Origin: Bacteroidales bacterium
GTDB taxonomy: Bacteria; Bacteroidota; Bacteroidia; Bacteroidales; PWNQ01
Length of the DNA: 41,508 nucleotides
NCBI GenBank assembly: GCA_003557725.1
Contig: PWNQ01000171.1
Span: 1 to 41,508 of the forward strand
Direction of reading: 5' to 3'
The first letter of the stretch is position 1. Every line of letters begins with the position of its first letter. Positions 8,212 to 16,842 of the stretch are shown in pieces. A model generated the notes under the pieces. That model ran no database searches, had not been told where the DNA came from, and worked only from the letters and a program-made list of their open reading frames with translations. Made by a program: the position numbers and the translations under genes.

Positions 8212-8215
8212 CGGA
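8190..8215. promoter_or_regulatory. Perfect 11-base palindrome over the -33/-7 spacer (candidate operator)
   Basis: TCCGTTGAAAA (8190-8200), ACAA loop, TTTTCAACGGA (8205-8215). The arms are perfect complements. The right arm contains the -33 TTG of the promoter, and the unit ends two bases from the -7 box, the classic place for a repressor site. It could also act as a terminator hairpin for incoming transcription. Confidence 0.6.
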
Positions 8216-8389
8216 CTTTTAAGCATTCTGTTTCACCATAGGAACAAATGGAATTCCATTTAGTTCATAAAGAATTTATACTTTTATGGTTTTAAACACG
8301 GCTTATCCGGATCGTTGCCATATCGTCTTTAATCCTTGTTTTTCAAGGCTTAATGTTCTTCATACGATTCTGATTCCGTTCAAATAATT

Positions 8390-9154
8390 ATGGAAAACTA
8401 CACAAGTACACGCTCCTCAAGGGGGCATCACGGGTTTATATCCCTTATTCCCAATGCAATAACCCTACTAAATGCATTGGCAGGGGTTTTGGCTATCGTC
8501 CATGTGGCATTGGGTGATTTTTTGTTTTCGTTTTATTTATTTTCGGTCTGTCTGGTATTGGATTTTGCCGACGGTTTTGCCGCCAGGTTACTGAAAGCCA
8601 CCAGCGAGCTGGGGAAGCAACTGGACTCTTTGGCGGATATGATCTCCTTTGGACTCTATCCGTCGCTGGCCATATTTTTTGCTTTACACGGCCAGCATTC
8701 CTTTTGGGGAGGAGCAATTATTCCGGGTTTGGTTTTGGCATTCCCCTTATTTGCCATATTACGTTTGGGTATTTTCAACACCGAGTCACCTCATCCCCTG
8801 GTTTTTTATGGCCTTCCATCTCCGGCAGCAGCTATCGGGGTTGTTGCGATTGTATATATGGTTATTTTCCCTGGTTCTTCTTCCATTTTTTCGCTGATTA
8901 ACGACTACCCGTTTGTCCCCGTGATGCTTGTATTATTATACAGCGTTTTAATGGTGACGCGCCTTCCTATGATCTCCCTGAAGTTTGACCGCAGTGGGTG
9001 GAAAAGGAATCGTTACCGGGTAATCTTTCTGGGATTGGCAGTAGTTTTGGTCCTCGCGTTTCAGTTCCGGGCACTATTGGTGTTGATCCCGGCATATATT
9101 CTTTATTCCCTAGCGGTGTGGCCATCATTATCCAAGCGAGGGTATCAGGAGTAG
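8390..9154 (+). CDS. pssA: CDP-diacylglycerol--serine O-phosphatidyltransferase
   Basis: The enzyme makes phosphatidylserine from CDP-diacylglycerol and serine at the inner membrane, the first step to phosphatidylethanolamine. The CDP-alcohol phosphatidyltransferase signature is complete: D61-G-x2-A-R-x8-G75-x3-D79-x3-D83. The 254-residue protein has about seven to eight hydrophobic segments, as expected for the type II PssA subclass. No psd (decarboxylase) is next to it here. Its last codons overlap the 3' end of the convergent lptB by 10 bases. The start ATG follows an AT-rich stretch without a clear Shine-Dalgarno, normal for this phylum. Confidence 0.92.
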   Translation: MENYTSTRSSRGHHGFISLIPNAITLLNALAGVLAIVHVALGDFLFSFYLFSVCLVLDFADGFAARLLKATSELGKQLDSLADMISFGLYPSLAIFFALHGQHSFWGGAIIPGLVLAFPLFAILRLGIFNTESPHPLVFYGLPSPAAAIGVVAIVYMVIFPGSSSIFSLINDYPFVPVMLVLLYSVLMVTRLPMISLKFDRSGWKRNRYRVIFLGLAVVLVLAFQFRALLVLIPAYILYSLAVWPSLSKRGYQE

Positions 9155-9888
9155 TTCTTCTTTGATTTTCTGAGTTCAAAATTTTCTCCCAGATAGACCC
9201 TTCTCACCTGTTCATCCTGAACCAGGTCTTCGGCCGTTCCCGATTTAAGTATTTTCCCCTGGTTAAGCAGATATGCCCGGTCTGTGATATTGAGTGTTTC
9301 ATGGACATTATGGTCGGTGATGAGTATTCCGATATTTTTTTTCGCCAGTTGTGAAACGATCGACTGGATATCTTCCACGGCGATGGGGTCTACCCCGGCG
9401 AAGGGTTCATCCAGGAGGATAAACATTGGGTTGACCGCCAGGCATCGTGCTATTTCCGTTCTTCGCCGTTCTCCTCCCGACAGGGTGATTCCTTTGCTTT
9501 TTCGCACATGCTCCAGCCCAAACTCTCCGATCAGCTCTTCCAGCTTTATCTTTCTTTTTTCTTTATCCGGCTCAGTAAATTCAAGGATGGAAAAGATATT
9601 ATCCTCCACGCTCATTCTCCGAAAGACGGAAGCTTCCTGGGCCAGGTAGCCAATCCCCAGCTTCGCCCGCCGGTACATTGGAAGGTGTGTGATATCCTTT
9701 TTATCCAGGGTAATCTTTCCCTCATTGGCAGAAATAAGCCCCACCATGATGTAAAATGTGGTGGTCTTTCCTGCCCCGTTTGGGCCCAGCAGCCCTACAA
9801 TTTCACCCTGATTAACGGATACGGATACATCGTTTACTACCGCACGGCTCTTGTACTTCTTAACCAAATGATGTGCTTCAAGCTTCAT
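9145..9888 (-). CDS. lptB: LPS export ABC transporter ATP-binding protein
   Basis: LptB powers the LptBFG complex that extracts LPS from the inner membrane. The 247-residue ATPase has Walker A GPNGAGKT (35-42), Q-loop in LAQEASVF, signature LSGGE (136-140) followed by RRR as in LptB proteins, Walker B ILLDE (157-161) and switch His193. The open frame extends upstream to 9960, but those 24 residues are Cys- and His-rich and unlike the family, so the start is placed at MKLEAHH (ATG 9886-9888). LptF/LptG are not in the window. The gene is divergent from the TMTC-like gene. Confidence 0.92.
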   Translation of the reverse strand: MKLEAHHLVKKYKSRAVVNDVSVSVNQGEIVGLLGPNGAGKTTTFYIMVGLISANEGKITLDKKDITHLPMYRRAKLGIGYLAQEASVFRRMSVEDNIFSILEFTEPDKEKRKIKLEELIGEFGLEHVRKSKGITLSGGERRRTEIARCLAVNPMFILLDEPFAGVDPIAVEDIQSIVSQLAKKNIGILITDHNVHETLNITDRAYLLNQGKILKSGTAEDLVQDEQVRRVYLGENFELRKSKKNYS

Positions 9889-10012
9889 GATCAATCTCTT
9901 GCGTTTCACCGGGGAACAAAAAAGCATGTGGCAAAAAAAATAATGACACCCTGCCAACAACCCCGAATTTCAAGGTTCAAAAGTAATAAAAACCAACTGT
10001 TCAGAAATATTG

Positions 10013-10020
10013 TATCTTTG
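10013..10020 (+). promoter_or_regulatory. Possible -7 box of the TMTC-like gene
   Basis: TATCTTTG fits TAnnTTTG. No TTG stands at the normal -33 distance. The leader to the ATG at 10105 would be about 80 bases. Confidence 0.4.
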
Positions 10021-10104
10021 TATAGTTAATTTATGCTGTGGATACGAGTCATAGTCATTTAATAACACCCTTCCATGGCTTTTCTGCCTTAAAAAAATTT
10101 GCTC

Positions 10105-12465
10105 ATGAAGCTCCTGGATAATAAGTTTTCAACGGTCACGGGCAAGCCCTTTTTGCTTTTGGTGCTGTTTCTTTTTTCGGTGCTGTTAGGCACCTATTGG
10201 AATCATTTTCACAATGCGTTCCACTTTGATGACTTCCACACGATCACACAGAATCCATATATAACAGACCTGGGTAATGTTCCCCGGTTTTTCACAGACT
10301 TTACGGAAACGCAATCTACGCGGGCAGAAGTAAAGACCTACCGTCCGGTGGTGACCACTCTGAATGCTTTTTCTTATTGGCTGGGTGGTGATTACACCCC
10401 TTTTTATTTTCATTTGACCATTTTTATCTTTTTTATTCTGCAGTTGGTCATCATGTTTTTTCTTTTCCGCAAGTTATTCTCTCTGGTATCTGATGATATG
10501 CCCAACACCCTGATCAGTTTATTTGCAGTGGCTCTATATGGTTTTCACACGGCCAATGCAGAGACTGTAAACTATATTATTGCACGTTCTTCGGGTATGT
10601 CTGCATTTTTTGTGGTTTTGGCCCTGATGATATACGCCTGTTATCCTGGGCACCGTCGTTATGGTTATTATTTGGTTCCGGCAATTATCGGTTTATTTAC
10701 CAAAGAGCAGGCGGCCATGTTTGCCCCTTTGCTTTTCTTTTTTGTATTGTTGTTTGAACAACGCATGTCCATTGGCGACCTTTTTCGTCGTTCACAGGTT
10801 AGTGGTCTTTGGATAACTTTACGCAAAACCCTTCCGGCCATTCTTTTACTAGGTATTATCACCTATGTAATCGTATTTGTGGTTCGTGTATCCAAAGAGC
10901 CATATTACGGCCATACTGCTCTACAATATGCCATGACCCAGCCATTTGTCTGGTTTCACTATTTCCTTTCCTTTATTTACCCTTATAAACTCAGCGCGGA
11001 CCCTGATATGCGGGTTTTCCGCGATCTGTGGGACCCCCGTATGTGGGTCGGCTTTGTTTTTATCCTGGTGTATGTGTTTACCATTATCCGCACCTCTTCC
11101 ATTTCCCGCTACCGTCCAATATCCTTTGGTCTCATATGGTTTGGAATTTCCCTGCTGCCCACCTCCAGCATTTTCCCTCTGGGCCAGGTAACCAATGATC
11201 ACCGTATGTATTTTCCTTTTGTGGGGCTGGCTCTAAGTGCTGCCTGGGCTTTGGGCCTGTTGGTGATGCATATTGAAAAGAGGCTTAATGGAATAATCCG
11301 CCAGCGCTTTCATTATGGTTTGCTTCTTTTTATCATCCTGCTGTTGGGTGGCCATGCATATGGCACTTATCACCGCAATAAGGTTTGGAGTACCGAGGAG
11401 TCACTCTGGTATGATGCTATTCAAAAAAGCCCCAACAATGCTCGTGCTTTGATGAATTATGGTTTAACCCAAATGGCAAAGGGTCATTATGAAGAAACCC
11501 GAGAGGTTTTCCTTCAAGCTTATCGTCTGTCTCCCCATTACGATTACCTGCTGGTCAACCTGGGCATTTTATATAACGCCATGGATAAGGCAGACAGTGC
11601 CCGGTATTTCTATACCCGTGCACTACGGCAAAGCCCTGGGCTGCATGTAACACATCATTATTACGGGCGGCATCTGTTTCATGAGGGGAGGCCCCGGGAG
11701 GCCTTAAAGCGTGTCTCCCGTGCTTTGGAGATCGTTCCTCACTATATGCCGGCCCGGAGGTTAAAAATGAATATCCTGTTTCATTTGGAAGACTGGGACC
11801 GACTGGAAGCTTTTGCCCGGGAAACCCTTTCGCTTAACCGAAATGAGGATCTGGCCCAATACTATCTTAATGCCAGAGAAAACCAGCAGGCAGAGATTGA
11901 GAAACTGGAGTCTCAAGCCCGGGAAAACCCCACCAAAGATATTTATATCACCTTAAGCTTAAGGTACTACAAGAGTCAACAGTATAAGAAGTCCATCGAG
12001 GCATGTAAAAAAGCCCTGGAGATAGCCCCAAGGTCATCTATCGCTTATAACAATATGGGGTCTGCCTATATTGCCATGGAACATTATGACGCGGCCATAG
12101 CCCCTCTGAAGAAAGCTCTGGAACTGAACCCTGGCTTTCAACGTGCCAGGAACAACCTTCGCCTGGCTGAAAGCAACCTGAAGCGATTATCCGTGTTTGA
12201 AGAAAGTCGATCTTACAGTGAATGGATAAACCTGAGCCTGGAATTTTATCGTTTAGAAGACTATAAGAACAGTATCCGTTGTTGCGAAAAAGCCCTGGAG
12301 CTGAATCCCCGGTCGGCAAATGCCTACAACAATATTTGCGCAGCATACAACAAACTGGAGGCTTGGGAAAAAGCAGCAACGGCCTGCGAAAAGGCACTGG
12401 AAATAAATCCGGATATGAAGCGGGCACAGAATAACCTTTACGCAGCCCGTCAACGGTTGCCATAG
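10105..12465 (+). CDS. TMTC-like protein: GT-C type membrane domain with C-terminal TPR repeats
   Basis: The 786-residue protein starts with about 10-12 membrane segments (roughly residues 15-410). The first outer loop carries the acidic pair FHFDDFHTITQNP, then YRPVVTTLNAFSYWLGG, which matches the N-terminal pattern of GT-C glycosyltransferases of the TMTC/PMT type that use polyprenyl-linked sugars. From about residue 440 to the end there are eight or more TPR units (AYNNMGSAYIAMEHYDAAIA and similar). Eukaryotic TMTC proteins O-mannosylate cadherins, so protein O-glycosylation is a reasonable inference but not shown. A mannose-1-phosphate guanylyltransferase gene converges on it with zero bases between the stops. 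An upstream TTG at 10099 is also in frame, but the ATG is preferred. Confidence 0.75.
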   Translation: MKLLDNKFSTVTGKPFLLLVLFLFSVLLGTYWNHFHNAFHFDDFHTITQNPYITDLGNVPRFFTDFTETQSTRAEVKTYRPVVTTLNAFSYWLGGDYTPFYFHLTIFIFFILQLVIMFFLFRKLFSLVSDDMPNTLISLFAVALYGFHTANAETVNYIIARSSGMSAFFVVLALMIYACYPGHRRYGYYLVPAIIGLFTKEQAAMFAPLLFFFVLLFEQRMSIGDLFRRSQVSGLWITLRKTLPAILLLGIITYVIVFVVRVSKEPYYGHTALQYAMTQPFVWFHYFLSFIYPYKLSADPDMRVFRDLWDPRMWVGFVFILVYVFTIIRTSSISRYRPISFGLIWFGISLLPTSSIFPLGQVTNDHRMYFPFVGLALSAAWALGLLVMHIEKRLNGIIRQRFHYGLLLFIILLLGGHAYGTYHRNKVWSTEESLWYDAIQKSPNNARALMNYGLTQMAKGHYEETREVFLQAYRLSPHYDYLLVNLGILYNAMDKADSARYFYTRALRQSPGLHVTHHYYGRHLFHEGRPREALKRVSRALEIVPHYMPARRLKMNILFHLEDWDRLEAFARETLSLNRNEDLAQYYLNARENQQAEIEKLESQARENPTKDIYITLSLRYYKSQQYKKSIEACKKALEIAPRSSIAYNNMGSAYIAMEHYDAAIAPLKKALELNPGFQRARNNLRLAESNLKRLSVFEESRSYSEWINLSLEFYRLEDYKNSIRCCEKALELNPRSANAYNNICAAYNKLEAWEKAATACEKALEINPDMKRAQNNLYAARQRLP

Positions 12466-13557
12466 CTACAAATACCGCTCCCCGTAATCCACACGCAGGT
12501 CATTAATAAACTTTCTGATCATCTCTTCCTCACTGCGCTTACAGATTAACAAGGTATTGTTGTCTTCCGCAACAATAAAGTCTTCCAGGCCGTGCAATAT
12601 GGTCAGTTTATCATCCGGCACCTTCACCAGGCACCCTTTGGAATTGTACATTTTCACTCTATTTCCCTGGACAATACTATGATTATGATCTTTAGGGATA
12701 CTACTATACAGTGCATCCCATGTTCCCAGGTCGGACCATCCGAAAGAGCAGATATACACGTATGTATTATCTGCTTTTTCCATGATCCCATAATCGATGG
12801 AAATATTTTTGCAAACGGTATAAGCGGAGCGAATGAAAGAGGGCTCGGCGGGGGTATTGTACTTTCCGGCACCGGCCCGGAAAGTGCTGTTCACCTCGGG
12901 AAGGTATTTTTCAAAAGCATCCAGCCAGGTTTTCAGGGCACCCACAAAGATTCCCGAGTTCCAGAGGAAGTCACCACTTTCAATAAACTGGGCAGCCATT
13001 TCCTGGTCAGGTTTTTCGGTAAAGGTTTTCACTTTAATAATATTCTTTCTGGGGGTGCTTCCTTTTACCTCGTCATACTGGATATATCCGTATTCTGTTT
13101 CCGGCCGTGCCGGTTTAATCCCCAGGGTAAGGATCCATGGATTATCACTGCTGGCATCCAGGGCTTCCTGCATGGTAGCAAAGAATTCATTTTCGTTTGT
13201 AATAATATGATCGGAAGGAGCCACCACTACCTGTGCGCCGGGGTTTATCTCTTTGATTTTATGGCAGGCATAAGCCAGGCATGGGGCCGTATTCCTCCGG
13301 GAGGGCTCTGCCAGTATCTGACTACCGTAAAGGTCTGGGAGTTGTTGTTCCACCAGGGTCCTGTATCGCTCATTGGTAACCACTAAAATGTTCTCTTCAG
13401 GCACCAGCTGTAAAAAGCGTTCATAAGTGATTTGGAGCAACGTTTCCCCGGTACCCAGGATATCTATAAATTGCTTGGGATAATCGGCCCGGCTCACCGG
13501 CCAAAACCGGGAACCAAGGCCACCGGCCATTATTACGCAATAAGTGTCTTTGTTCAT
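12466..13557 (-). CDS. manC: Mannose-1-phosphate guanylyltransferase
   Basis: The enzyme makes GDP-mannose from mannose-1-phosphate and GTP, feeding mannose and fucose into surface glycans. The nucleotidyltransferase signature GGLGSRFWP is at 12-20, followed by the Lys of YPKQF. FTEKPD lies in mid-protein, and FLWNSGIFV and GWSDLGTWDAL are typical of the GMP-pyrophosphorylase family. At 363 residues it is the single-domain form without the phosphomannose isomerase domain found in many ManC proteins. It has its own promoter at 13586-13614. The adjacent TMTC-like gene could be a user of mannose donors, which is inference from position only. Confidence 0.93.
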   Translation of the reverse strand: MNKDTYCVIMAGGLGSRFWPVSRADYPKQFIDILGTGETLLQITYERFLQLVPEENILVVTNERYRTLVEQQLPDLYGSQILAEPSRRNTAPCLAYACHKIKEINPGAQVVVAPSDHIITNENEFFATMQEALDASSDNPWILTLGIKPARPETEYGYIQYDEVKGSTPRKNIIKVKTFTEKPDQEMAAQFIESGDFLWNSGIFVGALKTWLDAFEKYLPEVNSTFRAGAGKYNTPAEPSFIRSAYTVCKNISIDYGIMEKADNTYVYICSFGWSDLGTWDALYSSIPKDHNHSIVQGNRVKMYNSKGCLVKVPDDKLTILHGLEDFIVAEDNNTLLICKRSEEEMIRKFINDLRVDYGERYL

Positions 13558-13585
13558 GGCATGGGATTATGTGAATTCTCAGGAG

Positions 13586-13614
13586 CAAATATAAAACAAA
13601 ACCCGGACAATCAA
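13586..13614 (-). promoter_or_regulatory. manC promoter, TTG-N18-TATATTTG
   Basis: On the minus strand TTG (complement of 13612-13614) and TATATTTG (complement of 13586-13593) are 18 bases apart. The -7 box ends 28 bases before the ATG. Confidence 0.7.
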
Positions 13615-13628
13615 GGGAAATGCCTCAC

Positions 13629-14252
13629 TTAATCCCGGTTAACCACCTCAAAATCGGGTGAAAAAAGATAATATTTCTTATTTTTCAGCGATTGACAAAG
13701 GATGCGCACCCGTTTCTTGCCCATCTTTTTGAATTTATGGCCATTAGGTAATTTAAAAATGGTATTGGGCGCAAGCTCCTCCAAAGTGCGAGTGTGTTTA
13801 TGGAGATTTTCATCATACTTTTTCAGCATTTTAAAAAGGCTCCTGTTTCCACAAGTAGATGCTCTCAGGTCGGATGGCTGAAAGGGCAGGACCCGGCTCA
13901 CCTCCAGGGGAAACACATTCCGCTGGTTAAGGTCCTGAAGCATCTGAAAAAAGATGACTTTCCACTGCATCCCATGGGGCCTGACACCGTACCCATGTCG
14001 TATATGGACTATATGATGGGCCAACTCATGAACCAGTACAATCAAAAAACGATAGGGATTATGATCCCTGTTTATGGTAATCCGGGGGGAAGTCCCTGCC
14101 CGGGGCACGCGGTAATCTCCGCACTTTGTCTTTCTCGGGGCAACCAGGTCTATGTGCACGGGGAAATCAGTGATCCACTGCTCCACTAAGGGACGGGCCG
14201 GGAAAGGAATATAGTGGTCCACTAAGAATTCATCCTTTTTGAGCATGATCAA
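13629..14252 (-). CDS. SprT-family zinc metalloprotease-like protein
   Basis: The 207-residue protein has the zincin motif HELAHH at 75-80 and a plausible third ligand, His93, in RPHGMQWK. It belongs to the SprT/SprT-like group (bacterial relatives of Spartan). The C-terminal zinc-ribbon Cys pairs seen in E. coli SprT are absent. The substrate is unknown. Translation can begin at 14252 (MIMLKK) or two codons later at 14246. Either start lies inside the end of the small lipoprotein gene upstream, so the two are translationally coupled. Its C-terminal third is Lys-rich. Confidence 0.8.
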   Translation of the reverse strand: MIMLKKDEFLVDHYIPFPARPLVEQWITDFPVHIDLVAPRKTKCGDYRVPRAGTSPRITINRDHNPYRFLIVLVHELAHHIVHIRHGYGVRPHGMQWKVIFFQMLQDLNQRNVFPLEVSRVLPFQPSDLRASTCGNRSLFKMLKKYDENLHKHTRTLEELAPNTIFKLPNGHKFKKMGKKRVRILCQSLKNKKYYLFSPDFEVVNRD

Positions 14253-14394
14253 TTATCTCTATTTTACTGAAAGAAGGGCAGTCACAATTCCTTTGTATTC
14301 GCCTTTTCCTGGTGGATGAGCAAGCCATAACCCCCAGCAGGAAGGTGGCAAGCAGCAGTATAGTCAATATCCTCCGAACGCTTATCACATTCAT
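14230..14394 (-). CDS. Small (54-residue) lipoprotein with CDCP motif
   Basis: This short frame was found by translating the minus strand. It begins MNVISVRRIL, has a hydrophobic core (TILLLATFLLGV) and a lipobox VMAC, so Cys25 is the likely lipidated residue. The mature part is only 30 residues: basic (STRKRRIQRN), then CDCPSFSK. Short lipoproteins ending in a basic stretch plus CDCP occur, from memory, in Bacteroidota, but no function is known to me. Its end overlaps the start of sprT by 17-23 bases in another frame, which argues for a shared transcript. A TACGTTTG -7 box lies at 14444-14451. Confidence 0.7.
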   Translation of the reverse strand: MNVISVRRILTILLLATFLLGVMACSSTRKRRIQRNCDCPSFSKIEIIDHAQKG

Positions 14395-14443
14395 GGTTCC
14401 AACACCTTATTATGTGGAGATTACCCACATGGTTTATACTGTA

Positions 14444-14451
14444 CAAACGTA
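14444..14451 (-). promoter_or_regulatory. -7 box of small lipoprotein / sprT transcript
   Basis: TACGTTTG on the minus strand fits TAnnTTTG. The -33 position would fall at the edge of the degraded repeat copy 3, where no TTG is seen. The leader to the ATG at 14394 is about 45 bases. Confidence 0.45.
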
Positions 14452-14464
14452 CATAAAATTATTG

Positions 14465-14493
14465 ACTCCGTTCTAAAAACACACCATTTTCAC
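14465..14493 (+). repeat. 68-bp repeat family, copy 3 (left half only)
   Basis: ACTCCGTTCTAAAAA followed by CACACCATTTTCAC matches the left 29 bases of copy 1 with few changes. The right half has diverged (GGAAATCAGCATTTCCCC) and no right terminus is recognisable. Confidence 0.55.
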
Positions 14494-14702
14494 GGCACGG
14501 GAAATCAGCATTTCCCCGGGCCCCACGGATACATGATTTTCAGCGACTTCACCCATTAGTGGCCGGGGGAAAAGCCGCAGTAGAGCCCGGGCCAAAGTCA
14601 TCTTTTTAATACGCTGAATATATCTGATCCACATCCTCCAGGCATATTTATTAAAAAAGGCCATCGCAATAAAACAGGTTATTGAAAAAAAAAATGAAGA
14701 TC

Positions 14703-14736
14703 TTTGTTTCCGTCATATAAAATAATTGTACTTTAG
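14703..14736 (+). promoter_or_regulatory. Possible mlaE promoter
   Basis: TTTG (14703-14706) and TACTTTAG (14729-14736) are 22 bases apart. The -7 box differs from TAnnTTTG at one position. The leader would be about 60 bases. Confidence 0.35.
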
Positions 14737-14798
14737 CCCCACGATCTGAAGGGATCCGACTAAAGGCTGAATATTACCAAAATATAATCTTCTCCACC

Positions 14799-15539
14799 AT
14801 GAACTGGCTATTTCATTTGGGGCGTTACACATTATTAATGCTTCGATCACTTCGGAGACCAGACAAGCACCGGGTATTTTTTGGCCGGGTGCTTACAGAG
14901 ATCAACAATTTGGGTGTTAACTCATTGCCCATTGTTCTCATTATCTCTGTTTTTGTGGGGGCAGTTGTGTCTCTGCAGGCAGCCTTTAACATGGATAGTC
15001 CATGGATTCCTGAATATGCTGTAGGGTTAACCACGCGACAATCCATTATTCTGGAGTTCTCTCCCACAATAATCAGTGTGATCCTGGCCGGGAAGGTAGG
15101 CTCCAGCATAGCCTCAGAAATTGGCAGCATGCGCATTTCTGAACAGATTGAAGCACTTGAGATCATGGGCATAAACCCTGCCAGCCACCTGATTACTCCC
15201 AAGATGATCGCAGCGGTAATTATCAATCCCTTTCTGATCACCATCAGTATGGTTGTAGCCATCTTTGGCGGCTGGCTGGGCGCATTAGCCAGTGATGTGA
15301 TCACCGGTGATGCTTACATTATCGGCATAAAGTCTTATTTCAAACTGTATGATGTGTTCTATGCTCTCTTTAAAACAGCCATCTTTGCCTTTATTATTAC
15401 TTCCGTGGCTTCTTACCAGGGGTTTTATGTAAAAGGCGGAGCCATTGAGGTGGGACGTTGCAGCACCCAGGCAGTAGTAAATACCAGCATATTGATCATC
15501 TTTGCCAACTTAATACTCACCCAAATAATGCTTACATGA
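14799..15539 (+). CDS. mlaE: MlaE-family ABC transporter permease
   Basis: MlaE is the inner-membrane permease of the Mla phospholipid transport system that maintains outer-membrane lipid asymmetry. The 246-residue protein has five to six hydrophobic segments and the family pattern EFSPTIISVILAGKVGSSIA followed by SEQIEALEIMGINP. The stop overlaps the start of mlaF by ATGA (15536-15539), so the subunits are translationally coupled. The substrate-binding MlaD and periplasmic MlaC genes are not adjacent, as often in Bacteroidota where mlaD lies elsewhere. Confidence 0.92.
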   Translation: MNWLFHLGRYTLLMLRSLRRPDKHRVFFGRVLTEINNLGVNSLPIVLIISVFVGAVVSLQAAFNMDSPWIPEYAVGLTTRQSIILEFSPTIISVILAGKVGSSIASEIGSMRISEQIEALEIMGINPASHLITPKMIAAVIINPFLITISMVVAIFGGWLGALASDVITGDAYIIGIKSYFKLYDVFYALFKTAIFAFIITSVASYQGFYVKGGAIEVGRCSTQAVVNTSILIIFANLILTQIMLT

Positions 15540-16285
15540 TACAGGCTAAAGAATTATATAAGTCTTTTGATGACCTGCATGTTCTGAAAGGCATTTCCGC
15601 TGTTTTTGAAAAGGGTAAAAATAACCTGATCATTGGAAAAAGCGGTTCGGGGAAAACAGTATTTATGAAATGTCTTTTGGGTCTGATTGAATTGGACTCC
15701 GGGTCAATCCTTTATGATGACCGCAACTTCAGCCGCATGGATTTCCAGGAGAAAAAACGCTTGCGTCAGGAAATCGGCATGCTTTTTCAGGGGGGTGCAC
15801 TATTTGACTCCCTCACCGTAGAGAAGAATATCATGTTTCCACTAACCATGTTTACCCGGTGGAGCTATCAGGAAAAGCGTAAACGGGTGGACTATTGTCT
15901 GGACCGGGTGAATATGGCAGGAAGCAACGAACTAATGCCGGCCGAGTTAAGCGGAGGCATGAATAAACGTGTGGCCATTGCACGGGCTATTGTCATGGAG
16001 CCGGGCTATCTGTTTTGTGATGAGCCCAATTCCGGGCTGGACCCCAAGACAGGGGTGCTCATTGACAATCTGATCAATGAAATAACCAAAGACCTGGGCA
16101 TGACCACCATTATCAATACCCACGATATGAACTCCGTACTGGCGATCGGTGATCAGGTAATTTTTCTTAATCAAGGGGAGGTCGCCTGGAAAGGCGCCAA
16201 AGAGGAAATTCTGGACACAACCGACCCGGTGATCAATGAGTTTGTCTATGCCACGGAAATGGCCAAACGCCTGAAAGGAAAATAA
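15536..16285 (+). CDS. mlaF: Mla ABC transporter ATP-binding protein
   Basis: The 249-residue ATPase partner of MlaE has Walker A GKSGSGKT (34-41), signature LSGG (138-141) continuing MNKR as in MlaF proteins, and Walker B LFCDEP (159-164) followed by NSGLDP. The open frame extends back to 15458 inside mlaE, but the ATG overlapping the mlaE stop gives the normal N-terminus MIQAKEL. The cvpA gene follows after a 4-base gap. Confidence 0.93.
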   Translation: MIQAKELYKSFDDLHVLKGISAVFEKGKNNLIIGKSGSGKTVFMKCLLGLIELDSGSILYDDRNFSRMDFQEKKRLRQEIGMLFQGGALFDSLTVEKNIMFPLTMFTRWSYQEKRKRVDYCLDRVNMAGSNELMPAELSGGMNKRVAIARAIVMEPGYLFCDEPNSGLDPKTGVLIDNLINEITKDLGMTTIINTHDMNSVLAIGDQVIFLNQGEVAWKGAKEEILDTTDPVINEFVYATEMAKRLKGK

Positions 16286-16289
16286 CACG

Positions 16290-16814
16290 ATGACTGGCAT
16301 GACAGTTTTGGATATCATACTGGCTATATTGCTGCTATGGTTTGCATGGAAAGGGTTTTGCAAAGGCCTGATCATTGGGTTGGCATCCATAGCAGCCCTG
16401 GTTCTGGGGCTTTTAGCCGCCTTTCACTTTTCCCATATTGCCGGCGGAATACTGAAAAATATGCTTTCTCTGGAAGGAGATGGCCTGCAGTATGCCGCCT
16501 TTGGGGTAACCTTCCTGGCGGTGGTCATTATGGTGCATGTGCTGGGCCAAGCGGTGGAGAAAGTGCTGACGGTTATCATCCCGGGTATTATTAACAATTT
16601 GGCCGGCGCCCTACTGGGAATATTAAAGGCAGCATTGATTATCAGTGCTTTTTTTTACTTCCTGGAGGGAACCCGCCTTAAGGACCATTTGATATCCGGA
16701 GAAACCCGCCAAAAGTCGGTATTATATGCCCCGGTAGCCTCTCTGGCATATTATGTCATCCCCCATATTCAAGAGGCATACCCCGATGAGCTGTTGTTGT
16801 CTCCCCAAGACTAA
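16290..16814 (+). CDS. CvpA-family membrane protein
   Basis: The 174-residue protein has four hydrophobic segments and the CvpA core: TVLDIILAILLLWFAWKGFCKG at the N-terminus, then IIPGIINNLAGALLGILKAALI. CvpA proteins are inner-membrane proteins linked to colicin V production and, in several species, to bile or envelope stress tolerance; the molecular activity is unclear. It is the last gene of the mlaE-mlaF-cvpA run. A copy of the 68-bp repeat begins 28 bases after its stop. Confidence 0.85.
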   Translation: MTGMTVLDIILAILLLWFAWKGFCKGLIIGLASIAALVLGLLAAFHFSHIAGGILKNMLSLEGDGLQYAAFGVTFLAVVIMVHVLGQAVEKVLTVIIPGIINNLAGALLGILKAALIISAFFYFLEGTRLKDHLISGETRQKSVLYAPVASLAYYVIPHIQEAYPDELLLSPQD

Positions 16815-16842
16815 AAGAAAACTATTCCGGCGTATATCCATA

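Larger units (their letters stand above)
14395..14798. other. 404-base intergenic region between small lipoprotein gene and mlaE
   Basis: It holds the lipoprotein -7 box (14444-14451), a degraded copy of the 68-bp repeat (14465-14493) and a possible mlaE promoter (14703-14736). A 63-codon minus-strand frame at 14473-14664 is open but unconvincing because its end runs through the repeat. I see nothing else. Confidence 0.5.

Noticed and set aside
9889-9960. 24-residue N-terminal extension of LptB
   Set aside because: The extension is Cys/His-rich and unlike LptB; the internal ATG gives the family N-terminus.
14473-14664. 63-codon minus-strand frame (MAFFNKYAWRMW...)
   Set aside because: Its last third is read from the degraded repeat copy 3, no promoter or ribosome site precedes it, and it resembles nothing known. 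It is basic and protein-like at the start, so a remnant cannot be ruled out.
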